64,000 bases of DNA from Streptococcus devriesei DSM 19639 (GCF_000423725.1 NZ_KE384084.1:248001-312000), one strand, 5' to 3'; shown: positions 8,743 through 20,451, counted from the stretch's first letter. Notes: generated by a model not told the origin, from the sequence alone. Numbers and translations: made by a program.

Positions 8743-11700
8743 TTAAAAGAAACGATAAAAGAAATGATAGAGGTTACCAAAGGAATTGAAGCCCCGGTTG
8801 ATACGATATTGATAACGGTAAGAGTTATGACGCTGTGAATAGCCGCCGTGACGGTATTGATAACTGCCATCAAAATAGAGTCTGCGGCCGTTAATCGTAT
8901 TCCAGCCCGTTACAGCATAGCCGTTATAATCGAAATAATACAGTCTGCCGTCAGAGGTCCTCACGTAACGGTTGCGGATTTGATCACCTGAATCAGCATC
9001 ATAGTAACTCAAGCGGCCGTAGCGGTCAGTGATGAATTCACCCTTAGCCTGAACGCCGTTGGCTTTGAAGTAGAGATGCTGACCGTTAATCGTTCTGGCA
9101 CCTGTTACAGCAACACCGTTAGCATCAAAGTAGAACCATTGGCCTTGAGCATTGCGGACAAAACGATTAGTAATTCGATCACCTGAATCAGCATCATAGT
9201 AACTCAAGCGGCCGTAGCGGTCAGTGATGAATTCACCTTTGGCCTGAACGCCGTTAGCTTTGAAGTAGAGATGCTGACCGTTAATTGTTCTGGCACCTGT
9301 TACGGCAGCACCGTTGGCATCAAAGTAGAACCATTGACCTTGTGCGTTTCTGACGAAGCGGTTGGTAATTTGATCACCAGAGTTTTGGTCAAAGTATCTG
9401 AGTTTGCCGTCTTTCGTTGTGACAAAAGCACCCTTAACTTGGAATCCGGAAGCATCGTAGTATTGCACAGAGCCATTAACGCTGGTCAATCCGACCGCCA
9501 TGACACCGTCTTTGAAATAGCGCCATTGCTGACCAAAGAGATGGTAGCCATTTTCATAACGTTTTCCGTCGTTGCCGTAATAAGACAGGACATGGTTGCC
9601 ATTGTCATAGATAGCATCTCTTAACTGCACACCGTTTGGCAGGAAGTAATAATTGTCACCGTCAATAACCTGAACACCAGTTACCATGTAGCCATCAGCA
9701 TCGAAGTAATACCATTTATCGCCTTCGCTGATAAAGGTAGCTTTGGCTTGATTGCCGCTGGTTGAATAATAGATATAGCCCTTGCCATCGTAAACGAAAC
9801 CGCTTTGGCTGTCTTGATTCAGCAATTGTTTTGGCAGGAAGACGTTATCTTTAGAAAGGTTAAAGTAAGTATTGGTTGCTTGATCTTTCAAGACATAACC
9901 GGCACCGCGGCCAAGAATATTGGTACCGTTGAAGTACTTAGCAGACCATTGTTTAATCTTCACAGACGGATCCATTGGCAGACCGGTTGAAATTTGTTTT
10001 CTGGTAAACAATTCAGGATACTTAGCCTGAAGTTCATCTAAAAATTCACCGCCGTATTTAGCCTGCTGGTCATTTCCTGAACTCTTGCTGTCAACTACAT
10101 AAAGGCTTTCTTTGATTTGAGATCCTGAAACAGGATTGCCGTATTTGTCAACACGTGTTACTGAAACAACTTCTTTTCCAGGGAAAGCGTACATTTGATC
10201 CGGCACCCAGTCAGCCATGACCTTTATTCCCTTGCTGTGAAGAGCTTTGATAGCATTGACAAGGTCGTCAGCCGTACCGTATTTATTAGCTTTTGAAATA
10301 CCTAAATCATAACGGTCAGTAAATGCGTAGCCGTTTTGGATAACAGAATCAAGGAAGCTTCCGTCAGTAGATGAAACATACTGCGGAGCCATCTCAAAAT
10401 CAGTAATTCCCCATTCAGCAAATTTGTCTGCATTTTTAGCAATAACAACGTTGGTGTACTCTTCTTTTGTTGTAGCAAATGCTTGGAAGTTTGAGAAACC
10501 TTCAAACATGACACGTGAATCAAGAGCGGCATTTTGGTGAATAGACTTGCCGTCTGCTGCGGCTGTCTCGCTAGGAGCCACACGGATATCTTGGTTATCA
10601 CTTGCACCTACCGGTACCCAAACAGCTAAATAGCCTGATACTTGAGGATTAGCATAGCCTTTGATGTCGTTAGCCGTAAAGATTAACTCACCATTTTCGT
10701 TGGTATAGCGAACCAGTGCTGCTGCTTCTTGGTCGGTATTATAGGTTGCAACACCGTTGTCCGTTGTCAAAATCAAAGGACGGTAAGCTTGGTTCTTATG
10801 AGCCGCACCCATGTTGATTACCAAACGTTCATCCTGATTGAGACGAAGACTTGGCTGGTTAGCTTCAATAACAGCGATACCTGACTGACGCGTTAATTGA
10901 TCGCCTGTTTCAGATGCAGTCATGGCACCTTTACCGTAGCGAACAGATGTCAGAACAGTTTGATCCCATTTTGTACGGTCAGTATTAGCAAGGTAGTTCA
11001 CTTTCATGCTTTGGCCGCCGGAAACGTATTTAATACGAGCCTTCAAGAGACTTTCGATAGCATCAAAGTTAATGGTTTTATTAGCCATGTACTGACCGTC
11101 ATCAGTGAACATATCCCCATAATAAATACGCGGAACACTGGACTTATTGGTCAAAATCAGAGCATAAGAAAGAGCTGTATTGTAGTGAGTGTATTTCTTA
11201 TTGGTTGCTTTCAGATCATCGTTATAAATCTTGAAAGCTTTTTCGATTTCTTCTTCTGTGAATGAATAACCAAATGAATTTGGATTGATTTCAGCCTTGA
11301 TGATATCACGAATCAAATCCTGTACTTCACTGTCATGTGCACGTACAAAGGAATAAGACGGAATCTCAGCTGTTTCAGCACTGTCATTCGTGCGGTCAAC
11401 TAAACTGTTGGTAACCAAGGGTTCAAGACCCGAACGAACATTTAAAGGCCGTGCCAATGACCAAATGAAAGACAAACGAAGCTTATTGTCCATGTTGATC
11501 ATGTTATCGCCGTCATCATGCAGATAAGGAGTATCGTTATCACTCCAAGCTTCTAAAATAGATAAATGATCGTTAGCAGCTTTATCACTCTTATTGATCC
11601 CCTTGACATATTTTAAATAGTCACCGGCAATTTGAAGCAAGTCAGCATCAACATTGTCCACGGCATCAACACGGATAGAGTCAAAATTGGCATCGGGGTC

Positions 11701-12987
11701 ATTTGCATAGATAGAACCAAAGTTCATCAGGAAATGCAGCCAGTTCAACTGCTCTGCCTGAACGACTGGGTTAGAATTATCAACATCGTTAGCCAGCAGG
11801 AATTCATAACCGCCGATAGTCGGATCGGCTGTATAGCGCGGATCCTTTTGTCCGGTTTGATTAGTCGGTGTGCGGTTCAAAGCACGGTAAGCAGAATCAG
11901 CATAAGGTGTCAATGGGCTTTCATTGTCATAAAGCAGAGCACCATTTTGCAAATGATCATCAAACGGTTTTTCACTGTCGCTGTTCCAAGCAGACTGTGT
12001 CTTCACAAAAGCAGAGATGGTCGCACGCAGCCAATTTGTATTTTGCGTGACAGAAATCTTTTCTTCGATCTTAGCTTGAACCATTTGTGCTGCTATATTC
12101 AGCTCTGCCTGATTGGCTGAAGAGCTGTAAGTCTTGTCAAGTCCAAGCTGGCTGTTCATATAATTAACATATTGACGCTGAACTTCTTTGTCCGGCCACC
12201 AAGCCATCAAAAGCGGACGGAAATCATCTTTTGTTGACTCAGTCCAAGTCTTGCCGTCTTTTAAGATGTATTTAGGACGATACCAGGATTCTGCAGTCAG
12301 ATAATTATCGATTTGCTCAAAGTTTTCAGCTGCAGTGCTGTACACTTGATTGTATTTGGCAAAAGAATTTTCAGCGGTTGATGAAGACGATTCTGCAGCA
12401 ACCTTGACACTTGATGTATCGGTATAAGCACCCGTTTCATCAAAATACAAGGTTTTTCCGTTAACAACTACTGTGTAGTTTTTTTGAACGGATCCGTCAG
12501 CATTATAATAGTAATAGTTACCATTAACTTTCTTGACATTAGCCATGCCTTCAAGAACTTTGATATCAGCAGAATTAGCTGCTGCTTGTGCCGCACGGCT
12601 GACAGCATTGCCTGTTGTTGCAGCAGGATTTGTCTGTACTGCGGTCCAGCTTTGTTCTTTTTGAGCACTTATTTGTGCTTGAGTTGTTGCGTTTACCGCT
12701 TTAGTTTGATTTTCAGCAGAAGTAACAGAGTTATTATCAGCCGTTGTTGCAGCCGGACTTGTGACTTCTTGGTTAGATGTAACGTCATTGACAGATGTTA
12801 CAGCAGATTCTTCTTCAGTGGTAACAACACTGGCAGCTGAATCCTCAGAAGGGACATCAGCCTCAATCGAATCTGCCTTGATATGCCCGCCTGACAGCGC
12901 AGCTAAAGTCATCATAGCAGATGCAACAGAAACTGTTACCCATCTTTTTTTCACTTTGCGCAATTTATAATGCACTTTTTTGTCCAT
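8743..12987 (-). CDS. gtfB: Secreted glucosyltransferase (glucansucrase, GH70; GtfB/GTF-I-like)
   Basis: The enzyme splits sucrose and polymerises the glucose into glucan, the matrix of dental plaque. The 1414-residue precursor has a long signal peptide (cut after about Ala38) and a Thr/Ser/Ala-rich variable region to about 140. One glucan-binding-type repeat follows ([24 protein letters not shown]), then the catalytic core from about 215. The nucleophile is Asp441 ([13 protein letters not shown]), the acid/base Glu479 (ILEAWSDND) and the transition-state stabiliser Asp552 ([10 protein letters not shown]). From about residue 1080 there are YG-type glucan-binding repeats, two of them a near-identical 65-residue duplication. 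The sequence and the Phe-rich end resemble S. mutans GtfB (water-insoluble glucan). Only one gtf gene is present where S. mutans has gtfB and gtfC in tandem. Confidence 0.93.
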   Translation of the reverse strand: MDKKVHYKLRKVKKRWVTVSVASAMMTLAALSGGHIKADSIEADVPSEDSAASVVTTEEESAVTSVNDVTSNQEVTSPAATTADNNSVTSAENQTKAVNATTQAQISAQKEQSWTAVQTNPAATTGNAVSRAAQAAANSADIKVLEGMANVKKVNGNYYYYNADGSVQKNYTVVVNGKTLYFDETGAYTDTSSVKVAAESSSSTAENSFAKYNQVYSTAAENFEQIDNYLTAESWYRPKYILKDGKTWTESTKDDFRPLLMAWWPDKEVQRQYVNYMNSQLGLDKTYSSSANQAELNIAAQMVQAKIEEKISVTQNTNWLRATISAFVKTQSAWNSDSEKPFDDHLQNGALLYDNESPLTPYADSAYRALNRTPTNQTGQKDPRYTADPTIGGYEFLLANDVDNSNPVVQAEQLNWLHFLMNFGSIYANDPDANFDSIRVDAVDNVDADLLQIAGDYLKYVKGINKSDKAANDHLSILEAWSDNDTPYLHDDGDNMINMDNKLRLSFIWSLARPLNVRSGLEPLVTNSLVDRTNDSAETAEIPSYSFVRAHDSEVQDLIRDIIKAEINPNSFGYSFTEEEIEKAFKIYNDDLKATNKKYTHYNTALSYALILTNKSSVPRIYYGDMFTDDGQYMANKTINFDAIESLLKARIKYVSGGQSMKVNYLANTDRTKWDQTVLTSVRYGKGAMTASETGDQLTRQSGIAVIEANQPSLRLNQDERLVINMGAAHKNQAYRPLILTTDNGVATYNTDQEAAALVRYTNENGELIFTANDIKGYANPQVSGYLAVWVPVGASDNQDIRVAPSETAAADGKSIHQNAALDSRVMFEGFSNFQAFATTKEEYTNVVIAKNADKFAEWGITDFEMAPQYVSSTDGSFLDSVIQNGYAFTDRYDLGISKANKYGTADDLVNAIKALHSKGIKVMADWVPDQMYAFPGKEVVSVTRVDKYGNPVSGSQIKESLYVVDSKSSGNDQQAKYGGEFLDELQAKYPELFTRKQISTGLPMDPSVKIKQWSAKYFNGTNILGRGAGYVLKDQATNTYFNLSKDNVFLPKQLLNQDSQSGFVYDGKGYIYYSTSGNQAKATFISEGDKWYYFDADGYMVTGVQVIDGDNYYFLPNGVQLRDAIYDNGNHVLSYYGNDGKRYENGYHLFGQQWRYFKDGVMAVGLTSVNGSVQYYDASGFQVKGAFVTTKDGKLRYFDQNSGDQITNRFVRNAQGQWFYFDANGAAVTGARTINGQHLYFKANGVQAKGEFITDRYGRLSYYDADSGDRITNRFVRNAQGQWFYFDANGVAVTGARTINGQHLYFKANGVQAKGEFITDRYGRLSYYDADSGDQIRNRYVRTSDGRLYYFDYNGYAVTGWNTINGRRLYFDGSYQYRHGGYSQRHNSYRYQYRINRGFNSFGNLYHFFYRFF
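8982..9371 (-). repeat. Tandem 195-bp duplication inside gtfB
   Basis: Two adjacent 195-bp copies (8982-9176 and 9177-9371) encode the same 65-residue glucan-binding unit (from [20 protein letters not shown] to [10 protein letters not shown]). They differ at few bases, mostly silent, pointing to a recent in-frame duplication or to gene conversion. Flanking repeat units are much more diverged. Confidence 0.85.
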
Positions 12988-13030
12988 TAGGAACCTCCCA
13001 AATTAAGATGTTTTTTCACAAAACGTCACT

Positions 13031-13059
13031 ATTGTAACATTTTTCTAATTAAAATACAA
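13031..13059 (-). promoter_or_regulatory. Putative gtfB promoter
   Basis: On the minus strand, TTGTAT (13054-13059), 17 bases and TACAAT (13031-13036) lie about 45 bases before the gtfB ATG, which has GGGAGG as ribosome site. A second possible pair further up, TTTACA (13083-13088) and TATAAT (13062-13067), has a short 15-base spacer and is less likely. Confidence 0.5.
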
Positions 13060-13177
13060 TGATTATAATTTTATCTTAAAGATGTAAACGTTTTTCAATA
13101 ATTTTGAGGCCGCAAAAGAGATAGTCAAAAATTAGAGAGCGAACCCGCTGTATCAGACAGGTACTATATCTGCATAC

Positions 13178-13213
13178 AAAACAAGCCCGGAATCAACGCT
13201 CCAGACTTGTTTT
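13178..13213 (-). terminator. Terminator after trmFO
   Basis: AAAACAAG..CCGGA pairs with TCCAGA..CTTGTTTT across a short loop, just downstream of the trmFO stop. Confidence 0.65.
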
Positions 13214-13229
13214 AAAATCAACATAGAAT

Positions 13230-14564
13230 TTAGATAGTCATAAAATCAGTTAAAACCTCAAGTGAGCGCTGAGCAATCTTCTCATAGCGCTCTTTCTTAT
13301 CACGGATACGCGGTCCGTCCAGTTCTTTGATAATTCCAAAGTTGATATTCATGGGCTGAAAATGCTTGCTGTCAGTATGCGTAATGTAATGCGGCAAAGC
13401 ACCGATAGCGGTTGTCTGAGGAAAGACTACTCCTTCTTCTTCCTGCAAACGGCGGACAGCATTGATACCGGCAACAAGTCCTGATGCGGCAGATTCCACA
13501 TAACCCTCAACTCCTGTCATCTGACCGGCGAAGAAAAGATTTGGATTTTTGCGCGTAGCAAAAGTCGGTTCTAAAAGATTAGGAGAATCCATATAAGAAT
13601 TGCGGTGCATGACACCATAGCGCACAAACTCTGCCTTTTCCAGTCCGGGAATCATTTGAAAGACACGTTTTTGTTCTCCCCATTTCAAATGCGTCTGGAA
13701 GCCAACGATATTGTAAAGACTTCCGGCTGCATTGTCCTGACGGAGCTGTACAACTGCATAAGGCGTTTTGTAGTCACCGTCACGAGGTCCTTTATAATCA
13801 TCCGGATATTCCAGACCGACAGGCTTCATAGGACCGTAAAGCATGGTTTTAATGCCTCGCTTAGCCATGACCTCAATAGGCATGCAGCCTTCAAAATATT
13901 TTTCCTTTTCAAAAGAATTAAGCGGTGCCTCTTCTGCTCTTATCAAGGCATCATAAAAAGCCATAAACTCTTCTTTAGTCATGGGGCAGTTGAGATAAGC
14001 TGCTTGCCCCTTGTCATAGCGCGATTTGAGATAAACTTTTTCCATATCAATAGAATTCTTATCAACAATCGGTGCTGCCGCATCGTAAAAGTAAAAACCA
14101 TCTCCGCCATTGAGTGCATGAATTTTCTCAGCCAGAGCATCGCTTGTCAAAGGGCCGGTCGCAATAACTGTAACCGCATCCTCAGGAATTTCTGTGATCT
14201 CATCACGTATAACCTCAACAAGAGGATGATTCATGACATCATCTGTCACCCTTTGGGAAAAACCATCACGATCCACCGCTAAGGCTCCGCCGGCAGGCAC
14301 ACGAGTGCTTTCCGCTGCTCGCATAATGACAGAATCTAAGCGCCGCATTTCTTCTTTCAAAAGTCCAACCGCATTGGTCAAACTGTCGCCGCGCAGAGAA
14401 TTGGAACACACCAGCTCTGCAAATTTATCCGTCTTATGCTGCGGAGTGGATTTAACACCGCGCATTTCATAAAGCTTGACAGGGACGCCGCGTTTTGCAA
14501 TCTGATAAGCAGCTTCGCTTCCTGCAAGTCCTGCGCCAATAACATTAATATAAGATTGAGACAT
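13230..14564 (-). CDS. trmFO: Methylenetetrahydrofolate-dependent tRNA (uracil-54-C5)-methyltransferase TrmFO
   Basis: TrmFO makes ribothymidine at position 54 of tRNA using methylene-THF and reduced FAD. The 444-residue protein opens with the dinucleotide-binding motif [20 protein letters not shown] and has [20 protein letters not shown] (the conserved Cys segment), [20 protein letters not shown] near the C-terminus and an FAD-binding TGPLTSD segment. Length and motifs are canonical (formerly gid). It lies between gtfB and topA, as in S. mutans. Confidence 0.95.
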   Translation of the reverse strand: MSQSYINVIGAGLAGSEAAYQIAKRGVPVKLYEMRGVKSTPQHKTDKFAELVCSNSLRGDSLTNAVGLLKEEMRRLDSVIMRAAESTRVPAGGALAVDRDGFSQRVTDDVMNHPLVEVIRDEITEIPEDAVTVIATGPLTSDALAEKIHALNGGDGFYFYDAAAPIVDKNSIDMEKVYLKSRYDKGQAAYLNCPMTKEEFMAFYDALIRAEEAPLNSFEKEKYFEGCMPIEVMAKRGIKTMLYGPMKPVGLEYPDDYKGPRDGDYKTPYAVVQLRQDNAAGSLYNIVGFQTHLKWGEQKRVFQMIPGLEKAEFVRYGVMHRNSYMDSPNLLEPTFATRKNPNLFFAGQMTGVEGYVESAASGLVAGINAVRRLQEEEGVVFPQTTAIGALPHYITHTDSKHFQPMNINFGIIKELDGPRIRDKKERYEKIAQRSLEVLTDFMTI

Positions 14565-14793
14565 AAGACCAATACCTCTTTGGAAATAAGAAGAACTGCT
14601 GCCATTATGGCCACAGATATTTTGACCTGCAAATGATACAGCGGATTCTTTTTATTCCCTCAAATCTTTCTAAAATAATATAGTTTATTATACCATATTA
14701 AAAAATATTGAGACTGCCTCTTATCGGTTGCTGTGTCAGAAAAATAAACAGCAAAAAAATTTGCATAATTTTTATTACGCAAACTTTTATCAG

Positions 14794-16911
14794 TTATTTA
14801 ACAATTTCTTCTTTATAATCACAAGCATCGCTGCTGCAGATAACTTGCTTGCCGCCGCCGCGAACTTTTTTCTCAACCAGGAAATCTCCTGATTTGGGAC
14901 AGCTGCGTCCAACCGGTTTGTCCCATGATGTAAAGTCACATTCAGGATAGCGATCACAGCCATAAAAAATACGGTTGCGTTTTGTTTTACGCTCAATCAC
15001 CTGACCTTTTTGACAAAGCGGGCAGGTAACGCCGATTTCCTTGGTAATAGCCTTGGTATTATGGCATTCCGGAAAGTTGCTGCAGGCGTAAAATTTGCCA
15101 TAGCGTCCTAATTTAATGACCATCGGATGTCCGCAGACATCACAGTCAAATCCGGCAGGCTCATCTTTGATTTGGATTTTTTCAATTTCTGTTTCAGCCT
15201 TAGTAAGCTCTTTTTCAAAAGGTTTATAAAAACTGTCAATAACTTGCTGCCATTGCTCTTGACCTTCTTCTACTTGGTCGAGCTTACCTTCCATCTCGGC
15301 CGTAAATTTGACATCCACAATATCTGGGAAAAATTCAAGAATCAAGCTATTAACAATCTCACCCAGCTCAGTTGGTTCAAAGCGCTTAGCGGCCAGTTTG
15401 ACATAATAACGTTTTTGAATCGTCTCAAGAGTCGGTGCATAGGTAGACGGGCGGCCAACGCCATTTTCTTCCAGAGTTTTGATAAGTGTCGCTTCGGAAT
15501 AGCGGGCAGGCGGCTGAGTAAAATGCTGTTCAGGATTAGTTGAAACTTTCTTAACAGTGTCGCCTTCGGCCATATCAGGAAGCATCTTATTCTTATCGGA
15601 ATCATTGTAAACAGCTAAATAACCGTCAAATTTTACTTGACTGCCGTTAGCGGTAAAGCGAACCCCATTTTGCTCAAGATTGACCTTCATTGTATCGAAA
15701 ACGGCAGCCGTCATTTGACTGGCAACAAATCGATTCCAAATAAGCGTATAGAGCTTCAGCTGATCCTTATCTAAATATTTAGCAATAGACTCAGGTGTTT
15801 GGCTGACATTGGAAGGTCTGATTGCTTCGTGAGCATCCTGAGCTCCGGACGCATTTCTGACGCGGTTGCCGTGCTTAGCATACCTGTCTCCAAAATGCTC
15901 TGAAATAAAGTTTGCAGCGTCATTTTGAGCAACCGGACTGATTCTGGTTGAATCTGTACGCATATAGGTGATAAGCCCTTGCTGGCCGCGTGATCCCAAT
16001 CTGATACCCTCATAGAGCTGCTGAGCAACCATCATCGTTTTGCGGGTTCTAAAGTTAATCTTATTAGCTGCATCCTGCTGCAGTGATGACGTGGTATAAG
16101 GCAGCGGTGCATTGCGCTTGCGCTCCTTTTTTTCTACCTTGCTGACAAGAAATTCATCGCTCTTAATACGAGCCAGTACTTCTTTAACATCTGCATTATT
16201 TTTAAGTTTGACTTTTTTGCCATTAAGCCCATAAAAACTTGCCTGAAATTTTTTAGTGCCTTTCTTGAAGAAACCGTCAATACTCCAATATTCTTCCGGT
16301 TTAAAGGCTTTAATTTCATTTTCACGGTCAATGATCAGCTTAAGGGCAACAGATTGGACACGCCCGGCTGAAAGACCTTTTTTGACCTTTTTCCATAAAA
16401 TAGGCGAAATGGAATAGCCGACAATTCTATCTAAAACACGGCGCGCCTGCTGAGCATCAACAAGATTCATATCAATCTGACGCGGCTCAACAAAAGCATT
16501 TTTAACAGCATCCTTAGTGATTTCGTTAAAAACAACACGGTTTTTCCCTTTAGGATCAAGGTCCAAAATATGGGCTAAATGCCAAGAAATGGCTTCACCT
16601 TCACGGTCCGGGTCACTGGCCAGAAAAACCTGTTTGGCATTTTTAGCTTCTTTTTTCAGAGAATTAATCAAAGGACCTTTTCCGCGGATGTTGATATACT
16701 GGGGCTCATAGTTATTATCAAAATCAATGGACATGCTTGATTTTTTCAAATCACGAATATGCCCTACCGAAGCAACAACCTTGTATGACCGTCCAAGGTA
16801 CTTTTCAATCGTCTTTGCCTTGGCAGGAGATTCAACAATGACTAAATTTTTTTTAGGGGTCGCTCGTTTTTTGCCTGTCTTTTTTGTTTTTACCGTTGTT
16901 TTACTTGTCAA
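14794..16911 (-). CDS. topA: DNA topoisomerase I
   Basis: The type IA topoisomerase relaxes negative supercoils. The Toprim domain begins [19 protein letters not shown] and has the acidic DPDREGEAI. The catalytic Tyr is in [15 protein letters not shown]-terminal zinc ribbons follow: [32 protein letters not shown] and a third reduced one (CPKSGDF..CSSDAC). The 705-residue length is normal for Firmicutes. The start is a TTG at 16911 with GGAAG about ten bases before; no better ATG lies upstream of the Toprim domain. A perfect palindrome TTTTCCTATAGGAAAA (16984-16999) separates it from dprA. Confidence 0.95.
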   Translation of the reverse strand: MTSKTTVKTKKTGKKRATPKKNLVIVESPAKAKTIEKYLGRSYKVVASVGHIRDLKKSSMSIDFDNNYEPQYINIRGKGPLINSLKKEAKNAKQVFLASDPDREGEAISWHLAHILDLDPKGKNRVVFNEITKDAVKNAFVEPRQIDMNLVDAQQARRVLDRIVGYSISPILWKKVKKGLSAGRVQSVALKLIIDRENEIKAFKPEEYWSIDGFFKKGTKKFQASFYGLNGKKVKLKNNADVKEVLARIKSDEFLVSKVEKKERKRNAPLPYTTSSLQQDAANKINFRTRKTMMVAQQLYEGIRLGSRGQQGLITYMRTDSTRISPVAQNDAANFISEHFGDRYAKHGNRVRNASGAQDAHEAIRPSNVSQTPESIAKYLDKDQLKLYTLIWNRFVASQMTAAVFDTMKVNLEQNGVRFTANGSQVKFDGYLAVYNDSDKNKMLPDMAEGDTVKKVSTNPEQHFTQPPARYSEATLIKTLEENGVGRPSTYAPTLETIQKRYYVKLAAKRFEPTELGEIVNSLILEFFPDIVDVKFTAEMEGKLDQVEEGQEQWQQVIDSFYKPFEKELTKAETEIEKIQIKDEPAGFDCDVCGHPMVIKLGRYGKFYACSNFPECHNTKAITKEIGVTCPLCQKGQVIERKTKRNRIFYGCDRYPECDFTSWDKPVGRSCPKSGDFLVEKKVRGGGKQVICSSDACDYKEEIVK

Positions 16912-17000
16912 TATTCTACACTTCCTATAAGTTATAAACTCCTAGAATAATATATCATTTTTAGAATACTGTCAAGAACAAACTTTTCCTATAGGAAAAC

Positions 17001-17849
17001 TTATTTTCTCAGCCCATACTCACTTAATATGTCTATGCCTGATGTAACGCACTTTGCCCCTTCTTGAATCAGATGATGGCAGCCGTCTGACTGGCCATCC
17101 AAAATATTTCCGGGAACAGCAAAAACATCCCTGCCTTCTTCCAATGCCCGTTCGCAGGTGATCAGACTGCCTGAGCGTGTTTTTGCTTCCGCTACTACAA
17201 CCCCTCGGGAAAGCCCGGCAATAATCCGATTACGTTCCGGGAAATGGTATTTGAGCGGCTGACTGCGGGGCTCATATTCTGACAAGAGCAGATGATTTTT
17301 GGCAATATAATTTTGCAGCTGGCGATTCTCCTTAGGGTAGCAGATATCAAGTCCTGTACCGATGACTGCGATAGTGGCTCCGCCGTTTTTTAGACTGGCC
17401 AGATGCGCAGCTGTATCAGCACCGCGTGCCAGACCGCTGACAATAACAAAACGATTGTCCAATTCCTGGATAATTTTTTTGACAGAATCAACGCCGATTT
17501 TGCTGACATTTCGAGAACCAACCACAGCAAGTTTAGGTCTGCTCATGAGTTCCAAGTCTCCCTGATAAAATAAGAGAACAGGCGGATTATAAATGTTTTT
17601 AAGTTCTAAAGGATATTCCTTATCTAAGATAGATAAAGACGGGAAATGATTAAACTCTTCACGCAGGTCCTTACCTTTTAGATTTTTATAGTGCTCCATA
17701 AAAATCAACGGCTCTTTGCACTTGGAAACAACCGCCATATCACGTAAAGACAAAGATTTTTCTTTCTTTTTCTGATAGTCAAGTATATTTAAGATATTAA
17801 GGTTCGTCAGCCCTGCTTTTTTTAGTTTAAATAGTTGAAAATTATCCAT
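17001..17849 (-). CDS. dprA: DNA-processing protein A (DprA/Smf)
   Basis: DprA loads RecA on incoming single-stranded DNA during transformation, and in streptococci it also shuts competence off by binding ComE-type regulators. The 282-residue protein has the Rossmann-like core AVVGSRNVSKIGV, IVSGLARGADTAAH, GTGLDICYPKENR and SEYEPRSQPLKYHFPERNRI, characteristic of the family. A short SAM-like N-terminal region precedes it. GCGAGGTG is the ribosome site. A ComX box 22 bases upstream of the ATG marks it as a late competence gene. Confidence 0.95.
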   Translation of the reverse strand: MDNFQLFKLKKAGLTNLNILNILDYQKKKEKSLSLRDMAVVSKCKEPLIFMEHYKNLKGKDLREEFNHFPSLSILDKEYPLELKNIYNPPVLLFYQGDLELMSRPKLAVVGSRNVSKIGVDSVKKIIQELDNRFVIVSGLARGADTAAHLASLKNGGATIAVIGTGLDICYPKENRQLQNYIAKNHLLLSEYEPRSQPLKYHFPERNRIIAGLSRGVVVAEAKTRSGSLITCERALEEGRDVFAVPGNILDGQSDGCHHLIQEGAKCVTSGIDILSEYGLRK

Positions 17850-17870
17850 TTTACACCTCGCTATTTAAAC

Positions 17871-17878
17871 TATTCGAA
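17871..17878 (-). promoter_or_regulatory. ComX (sigma-X) cin-box of dprA
   Basis: The minus strand reads TTCGAATA after a T run, one base off the streptococcal cin-box consensus TACGAATA, 22 bases before the dprA start. No sigma-A -10 box of comparable quality is seen there. This fits expression only during competence. Confidence 0.75.
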
Positions 17879-17880
17879 AA

Positions 17881-18200
17881 GGGAGTGGGAAAGAAACCAA
17901 AAATTGAAAATTTTGGTTCTCACCACTCCCCAGTTTCAAGGTGGTGACCTGAAACGGTCTCTCCCCCAGACCGTTTCACTCCCACCCCCGCACAGCTCAA
18001 AAGGTCTGGGGGACCTTTTGAGGTTGGAAATAAGATGAACGATGTTCATCACATTTGTTTAGGTTTTCCGCTTTGGCCTTGTGGCAAAAGGAAAGCCAGC
18101 CAGCAGTGGTTCATTGGTGCTAAAGCACCTAATGAACTGTGCAGGGGTAAGACTTCTTGGCTTAGCCAACAAATCTTACTCCCCACCACTGCGTCAAGAG
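17881..18200. repeat. Paired copies of a dispersed streptococcal intergenic hairpin repeat
   Basis: This 400-bp gap holds no gene. Unit one (17881-18025) begins GGGAGTGGGA, closes with CACCACTCCC, and continues CCGCACAG into the hairpin CTCAAAAGGTC/GACCTTTTGAG. Unit two (18103-18200) is in the opposite orientation: GCAGTGG, hairpin TTCATTGGTGC/GCACCTAATGAA, CTGTGCAG, then GGGGTAAGA pairing with TCTTACTCCCC, and CCACTGC closing on the first bases. Extra stems lie between them (GAAACGGTCT/AGACCGTTTC; GATGAAC/GTTCATC). The same plan with other stem sequences occurs at 58129-58265. Confidence 0.7.
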
Positions 18201-18250
18201 CTTATTCCAAAACAAGAATATTGGATGATTTTTTACCCAGCCTCTTAAGT

Positions 18251-18802
18251 TTATAAATTTTTGATAATCCTTGCAGGATTGCCGGCAATCAAAACATTGT
18301 CTCCAAACGATTTAGTCACAACACTTCCTGCCCCAACGACGACATTATCACCTAAGCTAACGCCGGGTAAGATAGTCGCTCCACCGCCTGCCCATAAGTT
18401 ATCGCCGATTGTGATGGGGGCACCATATTCCAGACCGGAAATGCGTTCTTTAGCATTCAGAGGATGCAGAGGGGTCAGAAACTGAACATTGGGACCGATC
18501 ATCGCATTATCACCGATACGAATTTCACAGACGTCAAGAAAGGTACAGTTGAAATTGGCATAAAAATTTTCACCAACATGAATATTGCAGCCGTAATCAC
18601 AGGCAAAACGAGGCTCTATCATAATCTTTTCGCCGGTCGTGCCAAACCAACTTTTGAGCAGTTCCTGGCGCTTGCTGCGATCAAGCTCATTATTAAAGAC
18701 AGCCATCTTATCACGCGCTGCTAATCTCAGCTGCTTTAATTCAGCATCACCCGCATCATACAGCTGACCGGCTAACATTTTTTCTTTTTCTGTCGTCATC
18801 AT
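18251..18802 (-). CDS. maa: Maltose O-acetyltransferase-like hexapeptide acetyltransferase
   Basis: The 183-residue protein has an N-terminal maltose-acetyltransferase cap ([18 protein letters not shown]) and then a left-handed beta helix built of hexapeptide repeats ([40 protein letters not shown]). The catalytic His lies in [12 protein letters not shown], and the signature [10 protein letters not shown] is present. It transfers acetyl from acetyl-CoA to a sugar hydroxyl; the true acceptor in streptococci is not known. It stands alone between the repeat region and rnhB. Confidence 0.85.
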   Translation of the reverse strand: MMTTEKEKMLAGQLYDAGDAELKQLRLAARDKMAVFNNELDRSKRQELLKSWFGTTGEKIMIEPRFACDYGCNIHVGENFYANFNCTFLDVCEIRIGDNAMIGPNVQFLTPLHPLNAKERISGLEYGAPITIGDNLWAGGGATILPGVSLGDNVVVGAGSVVTKSFGDNVLIAGNPARIIKNL

Positions 18803-18848
18803 CTTACCTTATCTCTTATGATTGTATTTCCAGGAAGTTTTGAAACTA

Positions 18849-19613
18849 CTAGCTTATCATACTCTTAATCGGCTCAAAACTTTGCCGATGGATTGCAGTT
18901 GCTCCTCTTTCCTGCAGCCCTTTTAAATGTTCCTTGGTTCCATAGCCGACATTTTGAGCAAAGCCATAACCAGGGTATTCTTGATCATAAGCTGCCATCA
19001 TACGGTCTCGCGTGATCTTAGCAACAATAGAAGCTGCAGCAATGGACAGCGATTTGGCATCTCCTTTGATGAGTGAGGTTTGAGGAATGTCGCTAGCAAG
19101 CGTCATCGCATCTATCAACAGATGCTGAGGCCGGACAGATAACTTCTCCAAAGCTTCTAACATGGCCAATTTAGTTGCTTCATAGATATTGATTTGATCA
19201 ATGATATCGTTTGACTTACTGCCAATTCCTATAGCAACAGCGTTTTTTACAATATCATTATAGATAATCTCGTGCTTGGACTTTGGAATTTTTTTGCTGT
19301 CATTAAGCCCTCTTATCTTGCAATTAGGCGGTAGAATAACAGCGGCTGCAACAACAGGACCTGCTAAAGGGCCCCTTCCAACTTCATCAATTCCGGCTAT
19401 AAGCTGACAGCCTTGCTCATGAAGCAGCTTTTCATGGATTAACATGCTCTCCAAGCGTTCATCCTCGGATTTTTCTGCTTGAATCTGTTTTTGCCGCTGC
19501 CTTACTACCCGCTGAACACCAGAACGCTGATCTAGCATCAAAGCTCTAAAAACGGCATCATCCAAGCTGTCAATACCAGCTAATTGCTCTTTGATTTCTT
19601 TAATCGTCGCCAT
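18849..19613 (-). CDS. rnhB: Ribonuclease HII
   Basis: RNase HII removes ribonucleotides from DNA and RNA primers. Motif [16 protein letters not shown] carries the Asp-Glu pair of the active site; LIDAM and a later Asp supply the other metal ligands. An N-terminal extension of about 75 residues precedes the core, as in other Firmicutes. The ATG at 19613 (MATIKEIK) lies inside the end of rbgA and has GGA-rich sequence ahead, and I prefer it to the further upstream non-ATG start. The protein is 254 residues, and the gene is coupled to rbgA. Confidence 0.93.
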   Translation of the reverse strand: MATIKEIKEQLAGIDSLDDAVFRALMLDQRSGVQRVVRQRQKQIQAEKSEDERLESMLIHEKLLHEQGCQLIAGIDEVGRGPLAGPVVAAAVILPPNCKIRGLNDSKKIPKSKHEIIYNDIVKNAVAIGIGSKSNDIIDQINIYEATKLAMLEALEKLSVRPQHLLIDAMTLASDIPQTSLIKGDAKSLSIAAASIVAKITRDRMMAAYDQEYPGYGFAQNVGYGTKEHLKGLQERGATAIHRQSFEPIKSMIS

Positions 19614-20451
19614 CCAAATCACTGACCTTATCTAATGTGTATCTGCCAAATTTACCATCACGGACTTCCTTGACAAAAAGAGAATAAAACCGATCGTAAT
19701 CATCGCGAAATCCCAGTTTTTGTGTTAAAGACATAATCATTTCAGGTGCTTCTTCGCTAAAATCAATTTCTTTGAAACGCTCTTTCAAACGTTCCGGATA
19801 GTTTTCTTTAAAGTAATTGAGTCCAAAAATTGTGACATCATCCATGGGCAGAAGATTATCTTTAATTGCCCCTGTCAGGGCCAGTTTAAGTCCTACCGTT
19901 TCGTCTTCAAACTTCGGCCAGAGAATGCCGGGCGTATCTAAAATTTCCAAATACTTGTTAGATTTAAGCCACTGCTGACCTTTTGTAACACCGGGTTTAT
20001 TGCCGACCACAGCAACTTTTTTACCGGCCAGGCGATTCATCAGCGTTGATTTTCCGACATTGGGAATGCCGATAATCATTGTTCGCAAGGTTTCTTTTTG
20101 GATACCGCGCTCACGTAATTTAGCAAGCTTCGCTGCCATCAATTGCTTCGCCGCTTCGCCTACTTTTTTGACAGCACTTTGCTCTTTAGCATTAATAGCC
20201 AGAGATTTAATTCCCCGACTTTCAAAGTAATCTTGCCATTCCTTGGTACGGCTGCCGTCTGCCAAATCTGCCTTGTTCAAAATAATGAGTTTAGGCTTAT
20301 CCCCCACAATTTTAGTCAGCATAGGGTTTTGGCTGGAAAAAGGCAAGCGCGCATCAACTAAAATCGTGATAAAATCAACATGTTTTAGATTTTCCTGCAC
20401 CTGGCGGCGGGCTTTGGACATGTGTCCCGGAAACCATTGGATAGTAGCCAT
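19600..20451 (-). CDS. rbgA: Ribosome biogenesis GTPase RbgA (YlqF)
   Basis: RbgA is a circularly permuted GTPase needed for late assembly of the 50S subunit. The motif order shows the permutation: G4 LNKADLAD first, then G1 [14 protein letters not shown] and G3 DTPGILWP. The N-terminal [17 protein letters not shown] is highly typical. The 283-residue length is normal. A -10 box TATAAT with an upstream TG lies at 20494-20502 on the minus strand, giving a promoter for rbgA-rnhB. Confidence 0.95.
   Translation of the reverse strand: MATIQWFPGHMSKARRQVQENLKHVDFITILVDARLPFSSQNPMLTKIVGDKPKLIILNKADLADGSRTKEWQDYFESRGIKSLAINAKEQSAVKKVGEAAKQLMAAKLAKLRERGIQKETLRTMIIGIPNVGKSTLMNRLAGKKVAVVGNKPGVTKGQQWLKSNKYLEILDTPGILWPKFEDETVGLKLALTGAIKDNLLPMDDVTIFGLNYFKENYPERLKERFKEIDFSEEAPEMIMSLTQKLGFRDDYDRFYSLFVKEVRDGKFGRYTLDKVSDLDGDD

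Noticed and set aside
18035-18256. Open frame across the repeat region before the acetyltransferase gene
   Set aside because: It consists of hairpin repeat sequence, lacks a ribosome site and resembles no protein.
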